A stretch of DNA of 64,000 nt from Halocatena marina (lineage in GTDB: Archaea > Halobacteriota > Halobacteria > Halobacteriales > Haloarculaceae): NCBI RefSeq assembly GCF_023276375.1, contig NZ_JALLPK010000001.1:558001-622000 (forward strand), written 5' to 3'. A model generated the notes under the pieces. That model made no database searches, was not told the origin of the DNA, and saw only the letters and a list, made by a program, of their open reading frames with translations. Below, piece after piece: positions 34,913-43,518 of the stretch (positions are counted from its first letter, which is position 1; every line of letters begins with the position of its first letter). The position numbers and the translations under genes are program-made.

Positions 34913-34989
34913 GCTATTATAAGAGAGAGCCAGTACCCTAATCGTTGGGTGACTTGTAGAGATTCCCGAGTACTGCGATGTTCGAACCC

Positions 34990-35700
34990 CTACACGATCT
35001 CGTCCAAACGGTCTTGAGCGGTCACAAGCTGTGTTTCAGCCCCCGTTTTGATGTATTCGCTCGTTTCTTGGGTGGCCACGACAAGCCGCTCTGCGGTTTT
35101 GGGGTCAACCTCGCCGTCGAGTGCTTCGATCCGACGCACATGTTCTTCGATCGTCGAGAAGACGGACTGTGCAGTCTGATCGGGGTGTGTCTCGAGAAAC
35201 GTTCTGAGATCGCGCTGGTATGCATCGATAGCGGCGGCGTAGGCTAGTCCACGGGCTGCTCGCATCGATCGCGGAACCGCTGTCGAATCGGGGCGTCGAT
35301 CGTCGTCTGCGCCTCGAAGGAGAGTGAGGAGGTACAGTTCTTCATCGTCGTCGATCCGCATCGCTCGATTCGCCTCACGAGCGGCGTACGAGAGCTCATT
35401 CGCCGCGAGAAACGTCTCCGATAGCGGTTCGAGCTCGCCCGCATGGATGAATCCCGTTCGTCTGATGAACTCCCGGCACCTGTCGACAGCATCATCGAGA
35501 GCCGCAGAAAGCCCATCGGATTCGACCATTGACCGGGCGGGCGCGAGATCGAGGGTAACGGGGGCGCTGGTGTGTTCAGTCCGATCGTCGACGCCTCGGC
35601 TCCGTAGACTGTCACAGTCCGGACAGACTATCGTACCGGTCTCGTAGTACGACCACCGCGTTCCACACTCTCGACACTCGCGCTGGCCACGGATTTTCAT
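34990..35700 (-). CDS. Haloarchaeal DUF7117-like protein with N-terminal zinc ribbon
   Basis: A 236-residue protein. The N-terminus MKIRGQRECRECGTRW and CPDCDS forms a zinc ribbon. The rest is mostly helical and charged, with RAARGLAYAAAIDAYQRDL and RRIEALDGEVDPKTAERL segments suggesting a helical bundle. The family is confined to haloarchaea as far as I know; I believe it is DUF7117. Function unknown. Confidence 0.68.
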   Translation of the reverse strand: MKIRGQRECRECGTRWSYYETGTIVCPDCDSLRSRGVDDRTEHTSAPVTLDLAPARSMVESDGLSAALDDAVDRCREFIRRTGFIHAGELEPLSETFLAANELSYAAREANRAMRIDDDEELYLLTLLRGADDDRRPDSTAVPRSMRAARGLAYAAAIDAYQRDLRTFLETHPDQTAQSVFSTIEEHVRRIEALDGEVDPKTAERLVVATQETSEYIKTGAETQLVTAQDRLDEIV

Positions 35701-35884
35701 ACATCCTGTTTACCGGGCGAGGTCAAAAAACTGATCGGCTCGTTACTGGTTCAGTGCTCGCAACTGGTTCCGGGATCGAAGTTCGACCACCGATATTTAT
35801 GATGGATGATGCGTTTACTAGAAGTTGCAATGCCGTCTGATACTCCGGCAACAACGACGCCAGAGGATAGAGTAAGCCGCAGCG

Positions 35885-36364
35885 ATGCGGCTGGTCGGGA
35901 AATTCGCCGGTACTGAAACGACACCGTTGCCTGTATCGAGTGACGAACAGGTGAGCGATTGCTCAGTCGAAAGTGATGGCCACGAGGTCCATGTTGCTCT
36001 CTCCGGAGAGACACATGTCCTAACGACTGAGGAGGCCCGTGAGTTGCGTACTGCGCTCGATGACGCACTCGCTCACACCGAGGTGTTCACCCACACGGTC
36101 TGTGAACACCGATCGGACGGCTCGTACGTCGTCGCCCGTCGTCGAGCAGACTCATCGGGGCATCGGAAGGTGTTCGATTCCTTCATGGTGCTTCGAGAGT
36201 TGTACGATCGGCTTCCGTGTGAGTTCACTGCTGAGGATGTCGGCCGGACAGGGCTGACAGGCGGCCGACGACATATGCTCGTCCGTCATCTCACCGAACA
36301 TCCCGGCTTCGACTGTGCGTTGGTGTGTCGCCAACCGCTCACGGCACGGAAAGGTGATTCCTAA
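35885..36364 (+). CDS. Haloarchaeal conserved protein (DUF7528-like)
   Basis: A 159-residue protein with a small N-terminal beta region (VALSGETHVLTTEEARELRTAL), then GSYVVARRRADSSGHRKVF, and a helical C-terminal part with FTAEDVGRTGLTGGRRHMLVRHL that resembles a winged helix. Start at 35885 is tentative: a 28-codon frame at 35830-35916 precedes and overlaps it. Its stop overlaps the asparaginase stop region (convergent). Function unknown. Confidence 0.62.
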   Translation: MRLVGKFAGTETTPLPVSSDEQVSDCSVESDGHEVHVALSGETHVLTTEEARELRTALDDALAHTEVFTHTVCEHRSDGSYVVARRRADSSGHRKVFDSFMVLRELYDRLPCEFTAEDVGRTGLTGGRRHMLVRHLTEHPGFDCALVCRQPLTARKGDS

Positions 36365-37309
36365 TCAGGCAATCACCGACTCAGGGTTAACTCCCGCTTC
36401 GAGCGCGAGCAACAGCGCAATTCGTGCTTTCCACGGTGGCAGAGCGTCCGCAAAGACGACACCACGATTCGCAAGCGTTGCTCCGCCACCAGCTGTGCCG
36501 TACACCGGTTCGGTCGCTCCGGTGTGACAGCGCGATGCAACGACTACCGGAATTTGCTCAAGTGCGTCAGAAATAGCCTCTCCGAGCTGTGCAGTCACGT
36601 TTCCGAGTCCGGTCCCCGCGATGACGATGCCGTCGGCGTGTTCGAGTACCTGCTCTATCTGCGTCCCATCGACACCCAGACCGGATGTGATGATTGGTAC
36701 AGTGGCGTCAGTATCGAGGGTCTCTGTACCGAGTGGTGTGTCTGCCGTACCCGGTTCGTGATTCCATCGCACGCCGCTACGAGTAATTGATGCGACCGGG
36801 CCAACTTCAGGCGACGTGAACGTTTCGAGCGCGCTCGTGTGGGCTTTCACAACATCGCGTGCGGCGTGTAACTCGCCGTTGAATGCGAGAAATACGCCAC
36901 GAGAAAGCTGTGTAACCGCCCGAACAGCGTCCCGGAGATTCGCTGGGGCGTCTGAACTCACCTCCTCAGGGCGACGCTGTGCACCAGTAAACACGACTGG
37001 TGGTGCATCGTGCGCGAGTGTGAGGTCGAGCGCGTACGCGGACTCGGCCATTGTATCTGTTCCGTGCGTGATGATGATGCCGTCGACCGAATCAGCAGCC
37101 GGAAGCTGCTCGGCAACCGCAGCAAGCGTCGCAAGATCCATGTCGAACCCCGGACGCTGACTGATCTGATCGGTGCTTACCTCCGTGTTCTCAGTAAGAT
37201 CTGGTACCAGTTCGACTATCGATTCGGTAGAGAGTGAAGGAGTTGCTCCATCCGATCCACCCGTGCTCGCAATTGTTCCGCCAGTTCCGATAATGTGTAT
37301 CCGTGACAT
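36365..37309 (-). CDS. L-asparaginase
   Basis: A 314-residue type I/II asparaginase. Both catalytic threonine motifs are present: GTGGTIAS (Thr12) and HGTDTMAES, followed by the Lys-equivalent region VVFTGAQRRPEE. It hydrolyses asparagine to aspartate and ammonia. No signal peptide, so it is cytosolic. The C-terminal TGLGNVTAQL and FADALPPWKARIALLLAL blocks are typical. Divergent from the DUF1028 gene. Confidence 0.9.
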   Translation of the reverse strand: MSRIHIIGTGGTIASTGGSDGATPSLSTESIVELVPDLTENTEVSTDQISQRPGFDMDLATLAAVAEQLPAADSVDGIIITHGTDTMAESAYALDLTLAHDAPPVVFTGAQRRPEEVSSDAPANLRDAVRAVTQLSRGVFLAFNGELHAARDVVKAHTSALETFTSPEVGPVASITRSGVRWNHEPGTADTPLGTETLDTDATVPIITSGLGVDGTQIEQVLEHADGIVIAGTGLGNVTAQLGEAISDALEQIPVVVASRCHTGATEPVYGTAGGGATLANRGVVFADALPPWKARIALLLALEAGVNPESVIA

Positions 37310-37375
37310 GTTGTACTGTTCGATGATCAGTGCTTCTCCCTGAATGTTTTTATCGACAGCGGCAATGGAGTGGAT

Positions 37376-38350
37376 ATGTCACCATCCAAATCACAGACAC
37401 ATCGAACGTCGCGGCCAGCGCCGTCGACGTTTTCAATCGTCGCACGCGACCCGGACAGCGACGCTGTCGGTGTTGCCGTGCAATCGAAGTTCGTCAGTGT
37501 CGGAGGTGTTGTCCCCTTCGCTGCTGCTGATGCGGGTGCAATTGCTACACAGAGCTTCGCTAACGTTTCCTATGGTCCGGACGGACTCACAGCGCTCCGA
37601 GAAGGAATCCCTGCAGATCAGGTCGTTGAAACGCTCATCGAAGCGGACGAGGAAGCAGAGAGCCGACAGGTAGGCATCGTCGGACAGGACGGTTCCGTCG
37701 GGACGTTCACCGGTGAGGAGTGTTTCGACTATGCGGGGGATCTGTCTGGAGAGACGTACACTGTTCAGGGAAATATTCTCGAAAATCGGGAAACACTCAC
37801 GGCGATGGCTAAGGCGTACGAGACGATCGATGGTGGTCTGCCCGAACGCCTCATTGGGGCACTCCACGCGGGTAACGAAGCGGGCGGCGACAAGCGCGGT
37901 GAGCAGAGCGCAGCGCTGTACGTCGTCAAATCCGAGGGGGGCTATGACGGGAAAAACGACCGCTGGATCGACGTTCGTGTCGACGATCACGACCATCCGA
38001 TCGACGAACTCGAACGGATCTTCAAACTGTACGACATCACGCTGCTCGAACGCGTTGAACCAGACGAGACACAGGAGCTGTGTGGCGCAGTTGCCAAAGC
38101 GGTGCTCACGACGCTTGCCGATATTGGTCTCTACGACGGCGAGCCAAGCGGAGCGTTCGGCGACGACGCCCGAGCCGCTCTCAAACAGTTTCAGGGGATG
38201 AACAATTTCGAAAATCACGATCTCGCGCTCCTCGAAGACGCCCTCGCACGCGGTTGGTCGGAGAGCGACCAGACGGAACCAGCAGTCGAAGGCGAAGCTC
38301 GACTCATCGACGCCATCTGGAACGGGATGTCGGACCGAGAACGCCTGTAA
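37376..38350 (+). CDS. DUF1028-family (Ntn-hydrolase-like) protein with C-terminal PGB-like domain
   Basis: A 324-residue protein. Residues about 15-220 are DUF1028: STFSIVARDPDSDAVGVAVQSKFVSVG, GAIATQSFAN, and GNEAGGDKRGEQSAALYVV. DUF1028 proteins have an Ntn-hydrolase fold and were proposed to be amidohydrolases. Residues about 240-290 (IGLYDGEPSGAFGDDARAALKQFQGMNN) resemble a peptidoglycan-binding-like helical domain. The ATG at 37376 is used; a GTG at 37370 adds two residues. Substrate unknown. Confidence 0.8.
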   Translation: MSPSKSQTHRTSRPAPSTFSIVARDPDSDAVGVAVQSKFVSVGGVVPFAAADAGAIATQSFANVSYGPDGLTALREGIPADQVVETLIEADEEAESRQVGIVGQDGSVGTFTGEECFDYAGDLSGETYTVQGNILENRETLTAMAKAYETIDGGLPERLIGALHAGNEAGGDKRGEQSAALYVVKSEGGYDGKNDRWIDVRVDDHDHPIDELERIFKLYDITLLERVEPDETQELCGAVAKAVLTTLADIGLYDGEPSGAFGDDARAALKQFQGMNNFENHDLALLEDALARGWSESDQTEPAVEGEARLIDAIWNGMSDRERL

Positions 38351-38436
38351 TCCGTTGGACGAATCGAGGATGGGCGAGAACTCCATTCTTGACGGGAGTC
38401 CACAGGTTTTTGCCTCGGGCGGCAGTTTATTCGGCT

Positions 38437-38583
38437 ATGCGAAGCGAGGATGAGATCCGAGAACAATACGAGTTTCTCAAGGAAGAACTCGAAGACGAGG
38501 AGATGCGTCACGAAGGTGTTCGACAGATGTTCACGTACTATCGTCGTGCACTCGGATGGGTCCTCGAAGAGGAACACATCTAG
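38437..38583 (+). CDS. Short acidic haloarchaeal protein
   Basis: A 48-residue frame (MRSEDEIREQYEFLKEELEDEE, then RQMFTYYRRALGWVLEEE) with strongly biased Glu/Asp codons and helical character. I have seen similar short proteins in haloarchaea but know no function. It follows the DUF1028 gene by 86 bases and precedes a structured RNA-like region. Confidence 0.6.
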   Translation: MRSEDEIREQYEFLKEELEDEEMRHEGVRQMFTYYRRALGWVLEEEHI

Positions 38584-38615
38584 TAATCAATAACAAACCT
38601 TCTACGACCCGGTAA

Positions 38616-38746
38616 CTTTATACTGGTGAAGCCATTTGGTGGAAGTGACGCTTCGCTTGGAGGGCCGAAGCGTCAGCGGGGACCAATTCAGGGCGGCATG
38701 CCTGGCCGGGTGTTTTCACCCCGGCTGGGCTGCTTTCCTTTCTACA
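38616..38746 (+). ncRNA. Candidate structured RNA: TATA box plus two strong hairpins
   Basis: CTTTATAC at 38616-38623 lies 25-28 bases before a GC-rich segment. Hairpin 1 pairs GACGCTTCG (38647-38655) with CGAAGCGTC (38666-38674), nine perfect pairs. Hairpin 2 spans 38700-38730: 14 pairs with two G-T wobbles and one bulge around a TTTT loop, extended below by further pairs (38696-38698 with 38731-38733, 38690-38692 with 38737-38739). TTTCCTTTCT follows. The overlapping 96-codon frame at 38636 lacks haloarchaeal codon use. Class unknown; it does not fit SRP RNA, RNase P or 5S that I could recognise. Confidence 0.5.
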
Positions 38747-39202
38747 GCAATTGAACACAGAGTCGCAATACTGTCTGTTTTACTAGCTGAATCTGATCGC
38801 AATCTGTTGGTTTCCATCTCACGATCGAAACGTGGTGATGCCTCTCCAAGTGCATCGTCAACGAATCAAATGTCCTACGAACTCTCTCAGCGATGGCTAC
38901 TCATTGCTCGTCAGTTGGATGGGTGAGGAGGTTACTCTCTGTCAGTCGGCGAAACACAGCCAAATGGGGATCATCTGACCCAATTTTTCACCGATTGGTA
39001 TTTGGTGACAAACTAGGTTTTCTCCGTGTCCTTCCTTCGTCACATCAGTGTATAAATTAGTCGGAAGATTGGTACACACAAAACAAACGATATCTCCAAT
39101 AACGACTGAATTATAACCCTTAGTTGATTGTCATGCGGTGAGTGACCGACTGTGTGGGAAAGACGGTCGACTTGGGCAACGGATCGACCGACACTCTTAT
39201 GC

Positions 39203-39215
39203 TACCGAATCGGTA
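39203..39215. promoter_or_regulatory. 13-bp palindrome upstream of the PadR-type gene
   Basis: TACCGAATCGGTA is a perfect 6+1+6 palindrome, about 20 bases before the PadR ATG and just after a CTTATG box. It could be an autoregulatory site. Confidence 0.45.
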
Positions 39216-39235
39216 ATATCCAGAAGTAAACAGTC

Positions 39236-39523
39236 ATGCACGATTTGACCGGTTTCCAGAGAGACTTACTGTACGTTATTGCTGGTAGTGAAGAACCACA
39301 CGGCCTTGCAATCAAGGACGAACTCGAAGATTATTATGAAAAAGAGATTCATCACGGCCGTCTCTACCCCAATCTCGATACGCTCGTAGAGAAAGGATTA
39401 GTCGAGAAAGGTCAACGCGACCGGCGAACGAACTACTATACCCTCACTCGTCGCGGGCAGCGCGAAATCGACGCTCGCAACGAATGGGAGGCGCAGTACG
39501 TCGAAATCGGCATCGAAGCGTAA
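39236..39523 (+). CDS. PadR-family transcriptional regulator
   Basis: A 95-residue PadR winged helix: LTGFQRDLLYVIAGSEEPHGLAIKDELEDYY, then GRLYPNLDTLVEKGLVEKG and RRTNYYTLTRRG, the wing. It lacks the long C-terminal dimerisation helix of classical PadR, as is usual for the short haloarchaeal type. No efflux gene lies next to it; the nearest coding neighbour is the divergent-end RimK fusion. A palindrome sits in its promoter. Confidence 0.85.
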   Translation: MHDLTGFQRDLLYVIAGSEEPHGLAIKDELEDYYEKEIHHGRLYPNLDTLVEKGLVEKGQRDRRTNYYTLTRRGQREIDARNEWEAQYVEIGIEA

Positions 39524-39772
39524 CGTAACGTCGTTCGTTCGGCTGCTTTAGAACGCAGTACACACACGACAGCAGTACCGTATCGACGGCGGATTCCGCA
39601 GTGGGGGTATCGAGTTTGAGTTATACGTCTGACTTTTCGTATTTTCGGACAGTGCGCTGCCTCAATCCTCACGAATCGAAGGGTATCTTCACAAATCAGA
39701 TCGTGTATCGTATCGTACAGTGGAGGGATTCGGTTACCAATCGACGGTCTTGAGCAAGCGAACTAGATGGGC

Positions 39773-41134
39773 TTACTCTTCGGTCTCGTCGCCGTGTGAG
39801 GCGTTGACCTGATCGATATCAGCGCGTCGTCGGACGTTGACCTGATAATGTTGGAGGATATCACGGCCGAGAAGGAGCGGGTAATCCATGTGACTCCGAT
39901 CTTCGACGCTCGCGGTGACCGTGTGCTGTCGGCCACCGATCCCGATGACGAGGTCGACAACTGGCCGGGCTTTTCCTCCTTTCACGCTTCCCGACTTGAC
40001 ACGCGTCATGCTTTTGATGGGGCCTGCACCGATCTCGGCAGCGAGCGACGTATCGATGCTCGATCTGGTAGCGCCTGTATCAGATTTTGCGAGCGAAGAG
40101 GTTGATCCACTCGTACCGCTAACGACGACTTCCTCGATGTAGCCGATGAGTGGTACTTCTTCGGGAGTCGTTCGTGCAGTGGATGGCATACACGATGGCG
40201 TCGAATCATCGAGCGTCGTTGCCAGTTCGTGCACGCGCTCTTCCTCGACAGTACCGCCGACGTGCTCGATGGCTTTCTGTGCAATGTACGGCCCGGGGTT
40301 TCGACCAGTCGCACGATACAGTCCTTTGAATCCAGCAGTCGGATTAACTTCGAGCACGTACCAGCCATCGTAGCCCTCTACGAGGTCGATTCCAGCGTAA
40401 TCGAGACCCATGACCTCTGATGTATAGAGCGCTGTCTCGGCGGCTTCTTCGGGTAATTCTTCAGTCGCGTCCTGTACCTCGCCACCGAGTGCGACGTTCG
40501 TTCGCCAGTCACCATCCGGCGCGTACCGTCGCATCGCACCGATGATCTCTTCACCGACAATGTAAACGCGTAGATCCCGGTGCCGTTCGCCGTCGCGCTC
40601 GATGAGATCCTGAAGGAACGCTTGTCGATTCCCGACGCGTGGATTGACTGGTTCGGTGAGCTTGACCTTCCATGTACCACCACCGTGGGTACCGATAGCT
40701 GTCTTGTAGACGCCAATATCGCCAAAACGCTCGCGCCCCTCGTTGAGCCGTTCGTTCGAGAGTGCAAGGAGCGCGTCGGGAACTGGAATGTTCCAGTCAG
40801 CGAGCGTCACCGCAGTAGCAAACTTGTGTATCGACGTTTGGACGGACTTTGGCCGATTGAGCATCGGTCGAATGTGATCAAACGTCGCAGCCAACCCCAT
40901 TCCTTCGGCTGGCTCCTCGCTGTTCGAAAGCAACAGCCGATTAGCGATGATGTCTACCTCGGGATCGAGGGTGACCTCACCATCCTCGATGGAAACTGAC
41001 GTATTTTCGCGTCGTAACCAAACTGGCTGATGACCGAGATCCTCGACCGCATTTAAAATTACCTTCGTCTCCTTGCTGTTGTGGAGCGCGAGCACACCAA
41101 CCCGAACTTGTTTCGAATCCTCCGAAACAGACAT
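39773..41134 (-). CDS. rimK: RimK-type ATP-grasp ligase fused to a retropepsin-like (RimB/PF05618) domain
   Basis: A 453-residue fusion. The first 300 residues are a RimK-like ATP-grasp amino acid ligase (VYKTAIGTHGGGTWKV, DLRVYIVGEEIIGAMRRYAPDGDWRTN, LEVNPTAGFKG). After a Thr/Ser linker, residues about 330-440 form an aspartic-protease-like domain with DTGA at 352-355 and YPLLLGRDIL near the end, the family once called ATP-dependent zinc protease. RimK enzymes add glutamates or similar amino acids to a protein or small acceptor; the protease domain could trim them. It is divergent from an M14 deacylase, a pairing known for amidoligase systems. ATG at 41134 chosen. Confidence 0.85.
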   Translation of the reverse strand: MSVSEDSKQVRVGVLALHNSKETKVILNAVEDLGHQPVWLRRENTSVSIEDGEVTLDPEVDIIANRLLLSNSEEPAEGMGLAATFDHIRPMLNRPKSVQTSIHKFATAVTLADWNIPVPDALLALSNERLNEGRERFGDIGVYKTAIGTHGGGTWKVKLTEPVNPRVGNRQAFLQDLIERDGERHRDLRVYIVGEEIIGAMRRYAPDGDWRTNVALGGEVQDATEELPEEAAETALYTSEVMGLDYAGIDLVEGYDGWYVLEVNPTAGFKGLYRATGRNPGPYIAQKAIEHVGGTVEEERVHELATTLDDSTPSCMPSTARTTPEEVPLIGYIEEVVVSGTSGSTSSLAKSDTGATRSSIDTSLAAEIGAGPIKSMTRVKSGSVKGGKARPVVDLVIGIGGRQHTVTASVEDRSHMDYPLLLGRDILQHYQVNVRRRADIDQVNASHGDETEE

Positions 41135-41360
41135 GTACGCAAACCTGTGTGTGGGACCGTTCAAAGAGTTGCCGATTCAGAAACTACTCATGGGCAGATA
41201 GATAGCTCAGCAAAGAGGATATTTCTAATTAAGTTACTATGTGACATGTATGATTGTGGGTAGAATGGGACAGTTGTTCACGAATTGATTCACTATCGTG
41301 TCGATTGGTGATGTCGACTCAGTTAAGATGTTTTATTACCGGTCGCCGTCGTGTGTCGTC

Positions 41361-42395
41361 ATGGCCGAGGGAGACGATGACGATGCGTTCACCTTTCAGG
41401 GTGGGGCTGTCAGGCCGGGAGAGACCCAGAACTTCCGGTATACGGTCAGTGAGACGTATCTCGGCGACCCGGTTCGGATTCCAGTCACGATCATCAACGG
41501 CGAGCGGCCGGGACCGGTCGTGTTCTTGAGCGCGGCTGCGCACGGTGATGAGCTGAACGGGATCGAAGTCGTGCGCGAGGTCGCGTATACGGGGATGGGA
41601 GATCACGCTGATCTCGCGGGGACGCTCGTCTGCCTCCCCGTGTTGAACGTTCCTGCGTTCATTGCCCAACAGCGGTATCTTCCGATCTACGACCGCGATC
41701 TGAATCGATCGTTTCCGGGCAGTGAAACGAGCACTGGTTCAAAGCGCATGGCCTACCGCATCTTCCACAACTTCATCGAGCCGTGTGATTACGGTCTCGA
41801 CTTTCACACCTCGACGAGAGGTCGGACGAACATGGTTCACGTCCGGGCGAACACAGAGCGTGAGTCCGTCTCGCGGCTCGCAAACGCCTTCTCGACGAAC
41901 GTTATCATCTCGAGCGAGGGTCCGGAAGGCACCCTCCGGCGCGAGGCCACGGAAGCGGGAACGCCGACAATCACCATTGAGATGGGTGAAGCACACCGCT
42001 TTCAGCGGTCCCTCATCGATCGAGCGCTTGAGGGCGTAAAGAGCGTCCTCGCGGAGTTCAGCATTCGCACGATGGAGAAAGTTCGCTGGCCCGGCTGGCG
42101 GACGGTCATCGAAACAAGTAACGATAAGACGTGGCTTCGTGCCGACGCTGGTGGGTTGGTCGATATGCACTACGATCGCGGCTCGCTCGTCTACGAAAAC
42201 GACACCATCTGTACGATTGCAGATCCGTTCCACGTCGAGACCGAGGAAGTCACTGCGCCGTTTACTGGTCTCCTCGTCGGCGTGCTCGAAAATCCGCTCG
42301 TCTATCCGGGGAATCCTATCTGCCACCTCGTGAAACTCAATGATCGTACTCGACGAGCAATCGAACTCGAACAAGCCAAAAACGGACGATCCTAA
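41361..42395 (+). CDS. M14-family succinylglutamate desuccinylase/aspartoacylase-like protein
   Basis: A 344-residue zinc hydrolase. The metal-binding motif is HGDE (His61, Glu64) with a distal His149 (DFHTSTRGR), and the candidate catalytic Glu lies in ITIEMGE (207-210). The C-terminal 90 residues form a beta domain (ADAGGLVDMHYDRGSLV, EVTAPFTGLLVG). It cleaves N-acyl or isopeptide bonds of amino acids. It lies opposite the RimK-retropepsin fusion, with which it may form a synthesis-and-removal pair. The frame opens at 41298, but the ATG at 41361 (MAEGDDDDAF) fits haloarchaeal acidity. Confidence 0.85.
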   Translation: MAEGDDDDAFTFQGGAVRPGETQNFRYTVSETYLGDPVRIPVTIINGERPGPVVFLSAAAHGDELNGIEVVREVAYTGMGDHADLAGTLVCLPVLNVPAFIAQQRYLPIYDRDLNRSFPGSETSTGSKRMAYRIFHNFIEPCDYGLDFHTSTRGRTNMVHVRANTERESVSRLANAFSTNVIISSEGPEGTLRREATEAGTPTITIEMGEAHRFQRSLIDRALEGVKSVLAEFSIRTMEKVRWPGWRTVIETSNDKTWLRADAGGLVDMHYDRGSLVYENDTICTIADPFHVETEEVTAPFTGLLVGVLENPLVYPGNPICHLVKLNDRTRRAIELEQAKNGRS

Positions 42396-42426
42396 CCTCG
42401 TCTTCGCTGAGATGCGTTCGGTTGCT

Positions 42427-42546
42427 TCATTCTCGATCTAATCGGTACGCGTCATTCGATCGTAGATCACGTTCTTTTGCAAGCGTTCTGAAATAACGAT
42501 GCTCTTCGTTCGAGAGTGCTGTTTGAACGTGCTTGGAATTGCTCAT
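42427..42546 (-). pseudogene. Remnant of a small RHH/antitoxin-like gene
   Basis: The frame from the ATG at 42546 reads MSNSKHVQTALSNEEHRYF followed by RTLAKERDLRSNDAYRLDRE and stops after 39 residues. This is like the N-terminus of haloarchaeal ribbon-helix-helix style proteins, which continue with a helix and a hydrophobic tail. The missing C-terminal half suggests a truncated copy. Assignment is weak; it may be a short intact protein. Confidence 0.35.
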
Positions 42547-42715
42547 CGGAGCATTCACCCACTCATCTATTGAGTCCGTGGCTGAGATCGTTCCACGGAT
42601 GGGGAACGTACATGATTCAGATAAATCATTGGTTGTGGACGAGATTTTATCATTGATTCTACTTGCATTTTTCTTGTGACCAGCAAACCGTTCGAGTCGG
42701 CGTCTACAGTTCACA

Positions 42716-42752
42716 AACTACTATATTGGCGGGTTCAAATCCGAAGGTACAC
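42716..42752 (+). promoter_or_regulatory. TATA box of the succinate dehydrogenase operon
   Basis: ACTATATTG at 42718-42726 is centred about 30 bases before the sdhC ATG at 42753, the spacing expected for a leaderless or nearly leaderless mRNA. The neighbouring GGTTCAAATCC resembles a tRNA T-arm by chance only. Confidence 0.55.
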
Positions 42753-43142
42753 ATGAGTCAGTCGTACGATCGGGGACTCGTTGAGGACTTCGGCCGTTGG
42801 GCGGAGTTCTCTGCCGGAATGTGGGCGTGGGTGTTCCACAAGTTCACCGGCTGGGTTCTCATCGGCTATCTGTTCACCCACATCGCTGTTCTTAGCACCG
42901 CTATCGAAGGTCCAGCCCTTTACACCAACACGCTTCAAGGACTTGAGGCACTTGCCATCGTCCGGTTTATGGAGGTTGGACTGCTCGCAGTCGCCGTCTT
43001 CCACATCCTCAATGGTATCCGTTTACTGTTCGTCGATCTGGGTGTCGGGCTGGATGCGCAAGACAAAAGCTTCTATGCGTCGCTAGTACTCACAGGAGCG
43101 ATTACCGTCGCAAGCGTGCCAACATTCCTCGCGGGGTTATAA
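42753..43142 (+). CDS. sdhC: Succinate dehydrogenase cytochrome b556 subunit
   Basis: A 129-residue membrane anchor with three helices ([65 protein letters not shown]). The His residues in YLFTHI and VFHILNG are candidate haem ligands. First of four genes sdhC-D-B-A encoding complex II, which oxidises succinate and reduces menaquinone. The ATG at 42753 is supported by the upstream TATA box. It ends two bases before sdhD. Confidence 0.88.
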   Translation: MSQSYDRGLVEDFGRWAEFSAGMWAWVFHKFTGWVLIGYLFTHIAVLSTAIEGPALYTNTLQGLEALAIVRFMEVGLLAVAVFHILNGIRLLFVDLGVGLDAQDKSFYASLVLTGAITVASVPTFLAGL

Positions 43143-43144
43143 CA

Positions 43145-43516
43145 ATGGCAGAATACTACACATCGTTCTCTCGGGACGACACACGCTGGCTACTCCAACG
43201 AGTGACAGCGGTATTTCTCATCGGTGTGCTCGCATTCCACTTCATGTTGTTGCACTTCGTGCATCACGCTGCCGAGATTGAGTTTGCGGGGACACAGGCC
43301 CGTATGAGTCAACCGGGATATTTCGTAACAATGGTCTCGTTCCTCATTGCCGCAACGTTCCATGGCGTCAACGGCGTCTACAACGCCCTCGTGAATCAGG
43401 GACTTGAGGGAACACCACGAGCAGTCATCAAGTACGGTCTCATCATCACGGGGCTCCTCCTCGTTATCCAGGGAATCCGTGTCGCAACCGTGATGGCCGG
43501 TGTCACTATCAGTTGA
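43145..43516 (+). CDS. sdhD: Succinate dehydrogenase membrane subunit D
   Basis: A 123-residue membrane anchor with three helices (WLLQRVTAVFLIGVLAFHFM, VTMVSFLIAATFHGVNGVYNAL, YGLIITGLLLVIQGIRVATVM). Several His (HFMLLHFVHH, FHGVNG) could bind haem or quinone. It starts two bases after sdhC and ends two bases before sdhB, so all are one operon. Confidence 0.88.
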   Translation: MAEYYTSFSRDDTRWLLQRVTAVFLIGVLAFHFMLLHFVHHAAEIEFAGTQARMSQPGYFVTMVSFLIAATFHGVNGVYNALVNQGLEGTPRAVIKYGLIITGLLLVIQGIRVATVMAGVTIS

Positions 43517-43518
43517 TC

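Noticed and set aside
37433..38386. Long minus-strand frame opposite the DUF1028 gene
   Set aside because: Shadow of a well-supported gene on the other strand.
38636..38926. 96-codon frame over the hairpin region
   Set aside because: Atypical codon use, Cys/Trp/Ser-rich, and explained better by RNA secondary structure.
42724..42742. GGTTCAAATCC, like a tRNA T-arm
   Set aside because: No acceptor, D or anticodon arms around it, and it lies in the sdhC promoter-leader region.
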